A stretch of DNA of 64,000 bases from Penium margaritaceum (GCA_023375785.1 SZWC01008545.1:4932-68931); one strand, 5' to 3'; shown: positions 11,715 through 22,490, counted from the first letter of the stretch. Numbers and translations: made by a program. Notes: a model not told the origin generated them from the letters alone.

Positions 11715-12361
11715 GGCCGGTGTCACACAGCCCCGTAGCAACTCCGAGCCGCGTTCCGACTTCCCTCTCTCAACATAATGATGAGTTGGAAGTCGTCGTT
11801 GGGCATCTGCAGTCACACTGGCGCCCGTAGCAACTCGCCTAGGCGGGTAAGCACTGACAGTAACTTTCAGAAATTTTCTGACGCAAGACTGTCAATGTTG
11901 AGCCATGTTGTCGAGTCGCACCATTCGATAAACGCGCGAACTGTTTGGCGCCGTCGACCAGTTGCTAAGAAGTTTCTACACCCCTCGAGGTGTAGCAACT
12001 CCTCGCAACTCTCGATGATCACGGAAATTTCGGACAAAAAGTTGTCAGCCGAACCGCCGCTGACTCAGTTCGCTTGTCTTTACATGGACAGTGACGTCAT
12101 TGAAGCGTGCCACGTCATCGCATGCACGGTGTCACTCCACTTTGAGAAAAATGACAAAAACAAATGTCAAAATATGAATACTAGTTGCTAGCGGATGGTG
12201 TCACACTGATGCTGAATGAACTTGGACGCGGAAAACTGTGCGCCATCGAGTAATTTGAGCACGTTAGACGCGGTTTGCGACAAACTAGTTGATCGGCCCT
12301 ATGAACTCAGATCACCGCGACTTCCCGCGGTGAGTTGAGTTGGTTCGGTGTGACACCGGCC
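11715..12361. mobile_element. Possible MITE bounded by 14-bp terminal inverted repeats
   Basis: GGCCGGTGTCACAC at 11715-11728 is matched exactly in inverse at 12348-12361. Looser matching continues inwards. The 647-bp interior repeats gtagcaact near 11741, 11827 and 11992, and holds another tgtcacac near 12203. There is no transposase and no clear target-site duplication. A non-autonomous DNA transposon fits best; a chance inverted repeat is not excluded. Confidence 0.4.
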
Positions 12362-13560
12362 TCTATATGCATATAAACATCGCAATGCATCAACATGGTC
12401 CCTAATACTTTTCTTACGCTATGGAGATCTATCGTGAATCGGTGAAAGATTTTTTGGTTGCTGTGTTTGTCCGATCTGACCTTCTTACTCCCAATATCGC
12501 TCGATGGTACTATCGGGGGGGCGCCGGAGCTTACCGAACGATACATTGGTCATTCTCTTACCCAAGGCCCAGCATTCGGAAGAGGTCCCTGCCAGATGGC
12601 TGACAGGTTCTGGAGTGGATCTTCGCGGAACTATAACGGAGGAGTCGTTTAGTACACGATATTGATCTTAGTAATGGACGATGGATGGTTTATTTGTTTT
12701 CTTCTAATCCCTGTTAGCCTCCCGTTCTCTCAAAGCCGAAGATGGACATTATCCTTCGTCAAGATTCACAAATTGGTCAGAGTGATACGTGCGGTTGGGG
12801 GAAAGGTTGTGATCGTGTATACCTCTTTACCCATAGTCAGAGAGCTAAGATGACGACAAAGTTTTCCTCGTGTGCAAATGTATATCAAGTCTTGTAGCTG
12901 AAACCTGAGGTTTAGACACATAGACTGCTCTGTCTGCAGCTTTTTCAACTCGGACATGGTGCGCGTTCTGAATAGAGCCTTGAAATCTCAAATGTCCAAG
13001 TGTGTCTAACATGCAGGTATTTGCTACAGGAAACCGCGTCATGCAGGCAAACCGCGTGACCCTGCGGAAGTTTGTCGCCGTTGTCTTACTTTGTCCCAGG
13101 GAAATCAGGTCTTTATATTCATATAGGATGGCCAGGGATTAAGGGCGTACAAAACAAACAGGAGTGAAATTAGTCGGGAAACATCGAGGGTCCCAATCAC
13201 GTCTAGCTTTCTACAATGCAAAGCCACCTTTCGATGTAGAGAAGCAAGGTTTCTGAGTTCAATATTCTCGACAAGTCGATGAAAAAAAACCTTTCTCGAG
13301 TCGCAAAGTGTTCACTGTTCTGGTTCCTTACGTGGCCGCAATCGCAAATGTACTAATTACAGGGCAGAGGGATAGGAAAAGAGGTACAACTACCGTATGA
13401 CCCCTTCAATTCAGACATCCGTTTGGACAGCAATTTCTGATCTGTCGACTTAGAATACTCAGGTTCAAACTGTGGGCCTCCGATGAAATGACGTCACCCA
13501 CAAATTATACACGAAGAAAATATCCAGATACCCCGGGCTCAGAAACCAAACTCGTCAGAC
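12362..13560. other. Intergenic stretch, nothing recognised
   Basis: Only short open frames are present. I see no repeat, motif or element end that I can support. Confidence 0.4.
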
Positions 13561-14300
13561 CCCCCGTCGCCGAAAAATTGGGCATAGGTTGCCCCGCCTT
13601 TCATTTTTTACCTCCAAAAGCCCCGTCTTCACAGTTTGGGTTACAATAAACCCCGCGATGGCCCGCGGGGTAGATTGTTTCATTACAATATACCTTGACA
13701 TGAGGGGTATATTGTAACTTCACAATATACCCCGTTTCCGTATTGAGTCGTCTAAGGTATTTTTAGCATTTTTCCTATTTCTCGGAACACGTCCTGAGAA
13801 ACAGATGGAAAAGCCTCTTATCGTCAGGTGTCGTCGTTGAATTGCTCGCGTGTTTGTTTTTCAACCCCCCCCTCCCCAAATGACGTCGTGCAATGTATCC
13901 CCCCNNNNNNNNNNNNNNNNNNNNNNNNNNNNNNNNNNNNNNNNNNNNNNNNNNNCCCCCCCCCCCCCCCCCCCCCGCCCCCGCCTTTTGGAAGGTCGCA
14001 TTTACTTCATGACAATGTTTGATGACAATAACATTTTTATATTGAGATATTACACTAAAGTCGCAAAATGGAAATGTCTAGACAATGACCATGTACCCGA
14101 TTGGGTACCTTGTCACCGACACTCTTGCTGCGGGGAGTCCTGAATTCAAAGTTTTGAAGTCGGGGCTTATGGAGTTAAAAAATCGAAACACGGGGTGAAT
14201 GGAGGTCAATATCCTTCGAACGGGGTGGATAGTGATTTCGAAAATCCGGAACGGGGTACCTCGTAACGTTGCCGATTATACACGCATCTTTGAACCCCCT
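13561..14300. repeat. Degenerate copies of the foldback-arm repeat motif
   Basis: Near 13640-13730 and 14160-14270 the sequence repeats acaataaaccccg, ggggtatattgt and related strings in both orientations. They resemble decayed units of the ~30-bp repeat arrayed cleanly at 14625-14750. I read this as an older, eroded part of the same tandem repeat. Confidence 0.35.
13905..13955. other. Assembly gap
   Basis: Fifty-one N bases lie between C-runs. The open frames that cross this gap are artefacts. Confidence 0.99.
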
Positions 14301-14522
14301 GTTGCAAGAACTGGGTTTTTGCCTCAGCTCGCTTCCGTCGCTCGATCTCTCGGGTTCGCACTGTCGAAGTCAAGCGACGGAATCGACGACGCAAGTCTGC
14401 GGTCTCTTTTTACGACGGTGCACGTCATTACGCAAGTGAACGTCGCACTTATGCAAATTACCTGCTGAAGTGCGAGGAACACTCGCTTAGGCGGAGGTAG
14501 GTTTGCGCGTTCGCAAACTCAG

Positions 14523-14562
14523 TTGCGCCAGCGAAAGAGCGAGTGCACTTCCGCTGGCGCAA
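14523..14562. repeat. 11-bp-arm hairpin
   Basis: TTGCGCCAGCG at 14523-14533 is the exact inverse of CGCTGGCGCAA at 14552-14562. It lies just outside the left foldback arm. Confidence 0.7.
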
Positions 14563-14624
14563 ATACACCTCGCGTTAACGCCGGCGCATGCCACACCGCG
14601 GAATTATTTTTTGGACGGAATGAC

Positions 14625-14750
14625 CATATACCCCTCGTTTGGAGCAATATGCCTGATCCCCACCCCGTTCGGAACAATAAACCCCATCCGCCCCAACGTT
14701 GGAAGAAGAAGTTTGATCCGCCCCTACGTCTGAACAATAAGCCTGATCCG
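14625..14750 (-). repeat. Left foldback arm: ~30-bp tandem repeat
   Basis: About four units are present, each ending in a version of gatccg and most containing gaacaataa followed by gcctgatccg. The orientation is opposite to the arrays at 15557 and 22427. Confidence 0.7.
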
Positions 14751-14824
14751 CCCCCACTACACGGACGCGAGTTTGCAGGCATAAAAAATCAACAATATAC
14801 TCCTCTCTTTTGTCAAAAGATAGC

Positions 14825-15060
14825 ATGTCGACGTCGCATGGATGTAGCGTCTACATGCTGACGTCACATTTTTTGACCCAATCATCACAAACTCGTTAAT
14901 AGAAAGGTTTGTGAATTTTCCAAAGTGTTTTTTAAGAAGTTTGCATGTGGAGTCCAAGACTCCCCATGCGTTTAAGGGGAACCTGCTGGGCCCCACTGTC
15001 GCGGGGCCCAACAAGTGCCCGCACAAAAATAAACCCTAAAACTCCGAGTGTAATTAGGGG
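14825..15060 (+). repeat. R1 repeat, copy 1 (5' part)
   Basis: It starts atgtcgacgtcgcatg like the other three copies. It keeps the cacaaac/gtttgtg hairpin (14886-14913), a gggcccc/ggggccc hairpin near 14988-15012 and the ataaaccctaaaac segment. After about 15060 it departs from the other copies and is replaced by the GC-rich hairpin block. Confidence 0.75.
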
Positions 15061-15154
15061 GTGGGTTTTTTCGAGGTTTTTTATATTAAACGACTGCATA
15101 AATTTTAGAAAAATATAAAATAAAACAAACACGAATTTTTCACTCCCCATTGAT

Positions 15155-15485
15155 GGAGGGGGGATTCCTACAGACGCCCGTCCACCGGAATCCCCGGCGG
15201 AGTTCCCCCCTCCTCCCGACCCCCCCCCCCCCACCATACTCCCCCGCCGCCTCCCGACAGCCCACCGCCCGCCCGTACCATAGCGGCCCTCAATTGCGAG
15301 GGCCTCGATCGGCGGGCGGGTGGGTGGGCAAGTGGGTTGCGGGAGGCGCAGGGGCTGCAGGGGGGGGGGGGGGGATTGACGAAATGCCGACCGACGAACG
15401 TCGGCCGGCAATCTCCCTCCCCCACTCCCCCCACCCCTCGAAAATATCGCGGCCCTCCATCGCGACGGCCGCGATGGAGGGCCGC
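15155..15485. repeat. GC-rich block of nested hairpins
   Basis: Several inverted repeats are packed into 330 bp. They include ggggattcc/ggaatcccc inside ggagggggg/cccccctcc near 15155-15215, ggccctc/gagggcc near 15283-15302, a near-perfect GCCGACCGAC hairpin near 15384, and 16-bp perfect arms at 15449-15464 and 15470-15485 around a 5-nt loop. Open frames here are by-products of base composition. Confidence 0.75.
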
Positions 15486-15556
15486 ATTACCAGGCATGCC
15501 CGCTTTCGCCATGCTTAAGCAGCGAGATGTGTCGTTGTTTGAGCATGGTGAACACG

Positions 15557-15638
15557 AGGGGGCGGATAGGGCTTATTTTTGCTGGACAGAGGCGAATGGG
15601 GCTTATTGTTCCGAAGGAGGGGTATATGAGGCTTATTG
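15557..15638 (+). repeat. Right foldback arm, first part
   Basis: Units of the form ggcggat..ggcttattgttccgaaggaggg are the inverse of the left arm. The array breaks off inside a unit at the LTR element and resumes at 22427. Confidence 0.7.
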
Positions 15639-16703
15639 AGAGAAACTTCCTAGAACCTTCCTAACCACTTGCCGGAACACTAGGCGTCAACGCTAGGTCA
15701 GCGTGTGACAACAGTCACAAGTCACATACAAAACTGCAAGGGTCTGGGTAGGGACACGTACAGAGTGTCAGGAAGCTCAAAATGAATATAATTGCAGAGA
15801 GAAATGACAAAGGACAAGAACACAACATAAATACCTGCTGCGACTCACGGCAAGTGACACAGGCGCAGAATCAGTTTGTCCTAAAACTGGCCTAAAATCA
15901 CTGTTTTGCCCATAAACCTGCGCACAAGTATCTGAACGAACCACCGTCTGAGCTTAGAGATGTAGAATCTTGAGCCGGGCGCTATAACAAGACACACGCA
16001 CAAGTCCGGCATCGATGGGTGGACAGACAGTGCAAAACATGCAAATTGGACTCGAGAGCCAGTCCATCGAGAAAACTCTAGCGTCTGCAGAAAATCCGAA
16101 AAGGACCCCGGCAAGCACCCGGGATGTCGTGGCAGCTGTCTGGCAGCTGCTAGTGCACGGAGCCATCAATCGTCGGTGCCCTAGCCAGCTGCGTCCGCAT
16201 CACGGATCATGTCGTCGTGCTCTCCACTAACGCCGCTCCATACTACTAATACTGGGTATACGGATAATCACCGCATCATCGCTCGTGACGGGTGGAAGCC
16301 ACACAAACCAACACTCTCCATGGCTGACACAACCGTCACCCAATGACAAGTGAGGGGCTACAGTCTTTGCCTGTCGTAAACACCAACCATAATACAAGGT
16401 CTCCTCGCGACAGTGGTGTAACTCACCAAGTGCCTGGGCCTCGACCGTGCAACACATAAATCACACACCCTCGTGCCAAACATCACACAAGAGGTACAAA
16501 GCAACAAGGTCTCCTCATGACCCTAGAACATGTCTCCGGGGTCCGGGTCTCGACCACATCTGCTCGCATGCATGGAACATACATAACACATGGACGCAAT
16601 GGGTCTCCATGTCACACCGGTAAAACTCACTTGGTGCGCGGGTCTCGACCAACATAACCTCAACCAGAGCAAAGTGTGCCAGGCCAAAGCTCACAAACCA
16701 ACA
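15639..16703 (-). repeat. 3' LTR of the gag-only element
   Basis: It matches 21357-22425 over its whole ~1.07 kb. About 15795-16190 is also related to the copia A LTR. It holds degenerate ~100-bp tandem units (gtctcc...gggtctcgacc) from about 16380, which continue past its end to about 16860. A second LTR-end plus polypurine-like junction lies inside it near 16313. Confidence 0.85.
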
Positions 16704-17020
16704 CTCCTCCTGGACTACAGAGCCTGACAATGTATCAACACTGATGGTGGTTTCAAGGTGCTTGGTTTCCTCATCACACTGGTACAAACAACCAAACGTG
16801 CGGGTCGCAACCATCTGCACCTCGACCCACGTCGACCACATACTAACATTTCCTGTGTATAGCAAAGGCTAACACCAGGTGCAGGGCTGACAGATGTACA
16901 CAACATATTTCTTGAGGAGGGAGCACAACTCCCCCATGGCCACATACACCTGCATAACAACAGCATAAGTGGGAACGATGTTGATGGGACATACACACAC
17001 GTAGCCTCACCCCACAACAT

Positions 17021-17078
17021 CGTCGACATTGTTGTCGTCGTCGTCGTCGTTGTCGTAGTTGTCACTGTTGTCGTCACC
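17021..17078. repeat. GTC/TTG trinucleotide microsatellite
   Basis: An imperfect run of GTC and GTT triplets lies in the interior of the gag-only element, near its 3' LTR. Confidence 0.8.
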
Positions 17079-17147
17079 TGCTCCTCCGACTGGTGCAGTG
17101 GCGAGGGCCTCCTCCAACTGCATCACCTGGTGTATGCTTGCCAACTA

Positions 17148-17369
17148 CTAAGCCGCACATCGCAACGCGGACTCTGTAGCGTCGAGACGCGTGTATAACT
17201 GGTCGAGCTCTAGTATGGCTGCCGACCGGCCGGCTGCATGTGCGGCATGCAGATGGTCAGTCGCAGAACGAACCTGACGGTGGACCTTGATCGTGTGCGC
17301 GTCAGTAGGAGCCACTGCCTCCTGCAGCCTCGCCGCCTCGTCGCGCAAGTCAACTGTCGGATCATCCAT
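17148..17369 (-). other. Helical module frame in the gag-only element
   Basis: The frame contains EAARLQEAVAPTDAHTIKVH then HAAGRSAAILELDQLYTRLD. It resembles the ~60-residue modules seen twice in the frame at 17663-18457. The heptad-like spacing suggests a coiled coil. The function is unknown, and it belongs to the fossil element. Confidence 0.4.
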
Positions 17370-17662
17370 CGCCTAGTGACCAGCTGTTGGCAAGGCGTCG
17401 ACACCAGACAACGCGTCGACATCTGCAGCGTCTGCATCTGCAGGAGGTGCTGCTGTGGAGGTGCCGGCTGCTGTTGACACACCTATCACTCGGTCGTCGA
17501 CTACTGGCCAAATATCGACATCCGTCGGTGGATCTGCCTCTGTGGTATCATCGCGACCATCGAGAGCCCGTACGTCCTGGGGCTCCTCCGAACACTGGTA
17601 CACAGCCAATCGTCCACCTGGTGATGAATGTCTGTCCATCGCTGACGTGCATCCTGTAGAGA

Positions 17663-18457
17663 CTACTCAGCTGCCTCAAGACGTGTGTGCACATCCTTTA
17701 CGCACTCCTCGACAGCCTGTCGTGCTGCAACATCTGTAGTGTAACAACGGCTGCTGGCCTCCCGGAGCTCGACCATGAGACCCTGCACGTGCGCCTCCGC
17801 TCGAGCCACGACTGCCTCTTGCTCTTCGACCGCGGATCGCAAGCGCTCGGGTACGGGAACTGCAAATCGGATGTGTGTAGCTGTTTCATCAGCTGGAACC
17901 GCCACGGTGTCAGCAGTGCCAGTCAGGGTAGCCAAGAGCCGGAGGTCCGCAGCTCGCTCTGCATCCTCCATGGAAGCTGCACCTGGAAGGGTGACTGCTT
18001 CAGGCTCATCAGATGCTGTGGACACCATCACAACTCGGCTATCAGAAGTGTCGACCACGGTAACGGCTGCTCCTACACGGGCCTTTGCTGTCGAGGCATC
18101 CATTGATATCGCTTCCTCCAACTGTCGGCGCAAGTCCGAGCGCCTCCATACTGCACCGTGGAACGTCCACTCAACAGCCTCAAGGCACGTGTACGGATCC
18201 GCAACATTTGCTGCCGCTGCACGACGACCCGCGGCGTCTGCGGTACTCCAACGTTTGCTCGCTAAACGTAGCTCAAGTGTAAGATTCTGCAGGTGCCTTT
18301 CTGTACGTACCACTGCATCCTCCTGGTTGCGAAGCGTAGAGTGTAAACACTCGAGTACAGGGGCCGACTCGACTGCTGGTGCATCAGCTATTGCTCCTAC
18401 TATGTCCTCTGCAACGACTACAGCTCCGCAAACAGGTATGGCAGTGGTGCCAGCCAT
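17663..18457 (-). other. 264-codon frame with two ~60-residue helical repeats
   Basis: Residues 36-96 and 202-264 share a pattern: EEQEAVVARAEAHVQGLMVE or its equivalent, then ELR.AS, then a Thr-Asp-Ala-Ala-Gly-Arg-like box, and finally a T/C-R-LEA.E end. This is an internal duplication, probably a coiled-coil oligomerisation region downstream of the gag-like frame. I know of no named domain that matches. Confidence 0.45.
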
Positions 18458-18486
18458 AGCAGATGTGCTGGCAACCTCGAGGTCTC

Positions 18487-19644
18487 CTACCTCTCCGAAT
18501 TCCCCTCCGCATGTGTACCTGCAATGGCTGATGCTGTGGCTAAGGGAGCGTCTACCCCTGCTATGGCAGTACCGGCTGCAGCAGGGACGAGGATCATTGT
18601 GGTGTCTGCACCAACAAGGGCATCCACTATCGACGTCCTGTCTGTAGCAACGACTGGTACTGCTGCTACTGTCACAACGTCGGTGGCTGTCGACATGCCC
18701 ACTGCCGGAACGCCTACCCCAAGGGCATCAGCTGTCACCACCGCTGCTACTACTACCCCATCCACTGCTCCTATGACACCTGCCTCTGTGGTCGTGGTCT
18801 CCGCTACGGCAACTGTAGTCTCCGTCTCTATCTCCATCTCTACGTCTGCCTCCAACTCCGCATCGGACCACTCGTCTGTCTTTGATTCCACGTCGGACCA
18901 CTCCTCAGATGTCTCGTCCTCATTGAGAGCACCCTGTTGTGCAACACCGTCCGTTGCATCCCTCCTACACTCGCGGGTAGTCGTCGGCAGACACTCCATC
19001 CCCCCATTGACTGAGACACCAATAGAAGCTGCTAAGGGATGACACACCAAGCCTACCGCTGGGGAAGAGAGAGTCAGCTCTGTAGTGACGCCTACCACTG
19101 CTGCTACTGGTGCTGCCTCTTGGGCACGTCTCGCCAAACGTGTCGTCCGCTGCCTCGCGTGCCAAGTGCGAGCGCGACGACGGCGAGCTGAAGGGATTAT
19201 CACAGGAGCGGAGGGGTCAAAGGTCGGGATGAATCCAACTGACTCCAGGACAGAGCGGAGGGCGTCAGACGTGGAGCTAAGGTTGGGAGGCGTGGCATAG
19301 TCAGGTGATGACACTGATGGAGGTGAGGATGGCGAGGAGGAAGATGAGGGTGCCTGAAGCAGCACGGTGGCAACGACCCACTCAGAGACCACATGGTCTG
19401 TGAGGTATTGCACCATGCCCTTCAGACCCTGGAGCTCGGCGTACAACACCGCCATAGCTCCACTGAGGGGTGTCACGGTATCGACTGACGTCTTTGAGTC
19501 GGATGGTGACGAAGGGCGGGACGGTATCGAGGGCGGTCGCCACCCAGCAGGGCGTTGGTGACACTGGCGCAAGCCATGGTGCCGATCCCCACAGTAGTAG
19601 CAAGCAAAGCCATTAGACGCCTGAGGTGTATGCCACGGCTGCAA
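18487..19644 (-). other. Gag-like frame with a CCHC zinc knuckle
   Basis: A 385-codon frame carries CYYCGDRHHGLRQC at residues 15-28 (bases 19561-19602), a CX2CX4HX4C zinc knuckle of the retroelement nucleocapsid type that binds RNA. It is followed by Ser/Pro-rich and acidic segments and a Val/Ala/Thr-rich tail. The knuckle lies at the front of this frame, so gag would normally extend upstream, where the sequence is low-complexity. A gag role is likely from the knuckle and position. Confidence 0.55.
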
Positions 19645-20149
19645 CTGCCACTATGGACGCGGTGCCTGCCACGCATGTAGAACCGGTACCATCCACAGCG
19701 CCAGCTGCGCTCCCTACCACGCCAGTGTGTTCATCTCTAGAACCTGGCGTGGGTGAGTGCACAGGGCACTCGCTCCCGCTGGCATAAGGCAACAAGGGGA
19801 GGTGAGTGATTGAAGCACAGTCTCTCAGACGTGCTGTGACGCCGTCACAATCACGACCACCACCACGCTGGTGGTGCGCGGCTATGCGACTACTGTGCAA
19901 TTGCTATGCTACTATCACATAACAAATGCAATGTGCGACCTCAAGTCGCCTTTGGTGCTGTTGCTACTGTCACTGCTCCCTACGGCCGCCATCAACGCCG
20001 ATGGCGGTGGTCCCGGCCACACTTCCTGTAGTGGCTAGCGTTTCTCGTGTCGCTGCTGCTGCGACTGCTGCAAGTGCTCCGTTCGCCTTTTTCAGCCAAA
20101 GGCTGTGGCTTCAAGCCACCTTTGCTAGAGCTGTGAATCGCACAACAGG

Positions 20150-20400
20150 GCTTGCACTCTCCTTTTTTTTCCTCTTTCCTTTTCTTTTCTCCTTTTTTTC
20201 CAGGTGCCACCTCCTCGGATGCCCCTTTGGGGGTTGTCCTGGGGTGGCCCACTCGGGGACCCCCCCTTGTCCTCTCCCCTCCTTCTTTCCTTTTTTTTCT
20301 GTGTAGGCTCGAGCCTCGCCTCGAGCGAGCTCGTTGAGCAAGCTCGCTCGGCAAGCTCGCCCATAGGCAAGCTCCTCGACGGACCTGCCCCCCCTCTTTC
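20150..20400. repeat. Polypyrimidine tracts and short aagctcgc repeats
   Basis: T/C-rich tracts near 20160-20205 and 20280-20300 are followed by repeated gagctcg and caagctcgc strings near 20309-20375. They lie in the 5' part of the gag-only element interior. Confidence 0.6.
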
Positions 20401-20479
20401 GGGCGATTCCATTGCAGCAGGAAACTGTCGTGTAGCTTCCTACTACTGCAACGACGACAAGGGCAGGTACAAATTCTCC

Positions 20480-21320
20480 CGCGGCTGCTGCGCCTGCTCC
20501 TGCTACGCTTGTGCGTGCACTTGCTGTAGCAGTTGCGAAGCTGCTTGCACGCTTACTACAGCAGCTGCGTGCTGTTGTGTTGAGCAACAGCGCTGCAGCA
20601 TTGCTGCGTGTTGCGGCTGCGCGTGCTGCTGCTGTTGCTGCTGCTCTGCTGCTGCTCACTACTGCTACTCGCTACTGTTGCTGCTACTCAGTGCCGCCTG
20701 CTGCTACTAGTGCTCGCTGATGCCTGCTCCCCGCCGCTGCTGCTACTACAGCTGCTTGCCGCTGCCGCCTCTTCTGTTGCAACTCTTCGCCGCCGCTTCT
20801 GCTGCAACTGTTCGCCGCCGTTGCTGCTACTATGGCTATTGCTACTGAGGCTGCTGCCCTCTGCTACTAGTGCTGCAGCTGCCCGCCGTAGCTGCTGCTG
20901 CTTCTCTTACTGCTGCTGCAGCTACTGGCAGCCACCACCACTGTTACACCTGCTTGCCGTCACCGCTGCTATTGTTGCTGCTGCTTCTAATCGCCGCTGC
21001 TATAACTACACCTACTCATCGCCGTCGCAGATGCCGCTGCTGCTTCAGGTTGCTGCTCCGGGCTGCTACTGGAGCTGCCACTCACCGACAGAGCAGCTCA
21101 AGGAGCTGCTACTGTGGGCACCTTAGCCATTGTTGGTGCACCTGCTAGCTATCGCCGTTGCTACTATGGCTACTGTTGCTTGCGGTTCCAGCCGCTGTCT
21201 CCGCTATCTCGATCGCTCCTCTGCAACGTAGTCGTGTTGGGTCCTTCCAGGATCTGCTGCTACTATGGGTGGTTGCCGCTGTTGCCACTCACTCCTGCAG
21301 CTGTTGCATCTCTGCTGCAC
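20480..21320. repeat. Imperfect CTG/GCT trinucleotide tract
   Basis: About 0.8 kb is dominated by GCT, CTG, TGC and related triplets. This makes long Leu-, Cys- or Ala-rich frames open in several phases, so I annotate none. It lies just inside the 5' LTR of the gag-only element. Confidence 0.75.
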
Positions 21321-21344
21321 AGAAAAACGAGTTGTGGCTTGTTT

Positions 21345-21357
21345 GCTCTGATACCAA
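21345..21357 (-). other. Primer-binding site of the gag-only element
   Basis: The minus strand reads TTGGTATCAGAGC, a perfect match to the complement of the plant initiator-Met tRNA 3' end, abutting the LTR. Animal initiator-Met would read TGGTAGCAGAG, so this supports a plant-lineage host. Confidence 0.85.
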
Positions 21358-22425
21358 GAAAAACTTCCTAGAACCTTCCTAACCACTTGTCGCAACACTA
21401 GGCGTTAGCACTAGGTCAGCGTGTGACAACAGTCACAAGTCAGAGACAAAACTGCAAGGGTCTGGGTAGGGACACGTACAGAGTGTCAGAAAGCTCAAAA
21501 TGAATATAATTGCAGAGAGAAATGACAACTCACAAGAATACAACGTAAATACATGCTGCGTCTCACGGCAAGCGACGCACGCGTAGTGTCATTTTCTCCT
21601 AAAACTGGCCTAAAATCACTGTTTTGGCCATAAACCTGCGCACAGGTATCCGAACGCACCACCGTCTGAGCTTAAAGATGCAGAATCTTGAGCCGGATGC
21701 TACAACTGGTCACACGCTCAATTCCGACATCGATTGGTGGACAGACAATGAAAAACATGCAAATCGGGCTCGAGAGCCAATCCGTCGAGAAAACTCTAGC
21801 GTCTACTGAAATTCCGGAAAAGGACCCCGGCAAGCACCCGGGATGTCGTGGCAGCTGTCTGGCAGCTGCTAGTGCACGAAGCCATTACTCGTCGGTGCCC
21901 TGGTGCCAACTGCGTCCGCATCATGGATCATGTCGTTGTGCTCTCAAGTAAAGCCGCTCCATACCACCAGTACTAGGTATACGGATAATCACTGCGTCAT
22001 CGTTCGTGATGGGTGGAAGCCACACAAACCAACACTCCCCCTGGCTGACACAACCGTCACCGCAAGGACAAGTGAGGGGCTACACTCTCTGTCCGTGGTA
22101 AATACCAACCATAATACAAGATCTCCTCGAGACAGTGTTGTAACTCACCAAGTGCCCGGTTCTCGACTGTGCAACACATAGATCACACACCCTCGTGCCA
22201 AACATCACACAAGAGGTACAAAGCAACAAGGTCTCCTCATGACGCGGGAACATGTCTCCGGGGTCCGGGTCTCGATGACACCTGCTCCTATGCATGGAAC
22301 ATACATAACACATGGACGCAATGGGTCTCCATGTCACACTTGTAAAACTCACCAGGTGCACGGGTCTCGACCAACATAACCTCAACCAGAGCAAAGTGTG
22401 TCAGGCCAAAGCTCAGAAACCAACA
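21357..22425 (-). repeat. 5' LTR of the gag-only element
   Basis: This is the partner of 15639-16703. Its outer end is complement TGTTGGTTT. An internal ccaacactccccctgg near 22029-22044 looks like a former LTR end followed by a polypurine tract. Confidence 0.85.
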
Positions 22426-22426
22426 C

Positions 22427-22490
22427 ATTGTTCCAACGGAGGGGCGAATGAGGCTTATTGTTCTGACGGAGGGGTATATGAGGGTCATGG
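22427..22490 (+). repeat. Right foldback arm, second part
   Basis: The tandem unit interrupted at 15638 resumes here: attgttccaacggaggggcg, then gaggcttattgttctgacgg, then a partial unit. Confidence 0.7.

Larger units (their letters stand above)
15639..22425 (-). mobile_element. Gag-only LTR retrotransposon (TR-GAG type)
   Basis: Long direct repeats (15639-16703 and 21357-22425) bound a 4.65-kb interior. An initiator-Met primer site, complement of gctctgatacca, sits at the inner edge of the right LTR, so the element runs on the minus strand. The interior has a zinc-knuckle gag-like frame and repeated helical modules. I find no recognisable protease, integrase, reverse transcriptase or RNase H. 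Such elements move with enzymes supplied by a relative. Flanks tattg and cattg are the likely target duplication, inside a foldback-arm unit. The LTRs differ by roughly a tenth by eye. The interior is not one continuous frame; a few breaks are likely. Confidence 0.75.
14625..22490. mobile_element. Foldback-like locus with tandem-repeat arms, split by an LTR element
   Basis: The left arm (14625-14750) holds about four ~30-bp units with the core gaacaataagcctgatccg. The right arm holds the same unit inverted, at 15557-15638 and continuing at 22427-22490. The two right-arm parts are separated by the 6.8-kb element at 15639-22425. Without that insertion the centre is about 800 bp (14751-15556) and contains an R1 repeat start and GC-rich hairpins. 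Inverted arms built from tandem ~30-bp units are the hallmark of Drosophila FB-type foldback elements. The unit is found here by eye; that it moves as one element is inference. Confidence 0.5.

Noticed and set aside
13828-14143. Pro-rich frames crossing the first gap
   Set aside because: They consist of N bases and C-runs.
20111-21382. Leu/Cys-rich or Ala-rich proteins in the CTG-rich tract
   Set aside because: Trinucleotide repeats keep several frames open in both directions, and no single frame is favoured.
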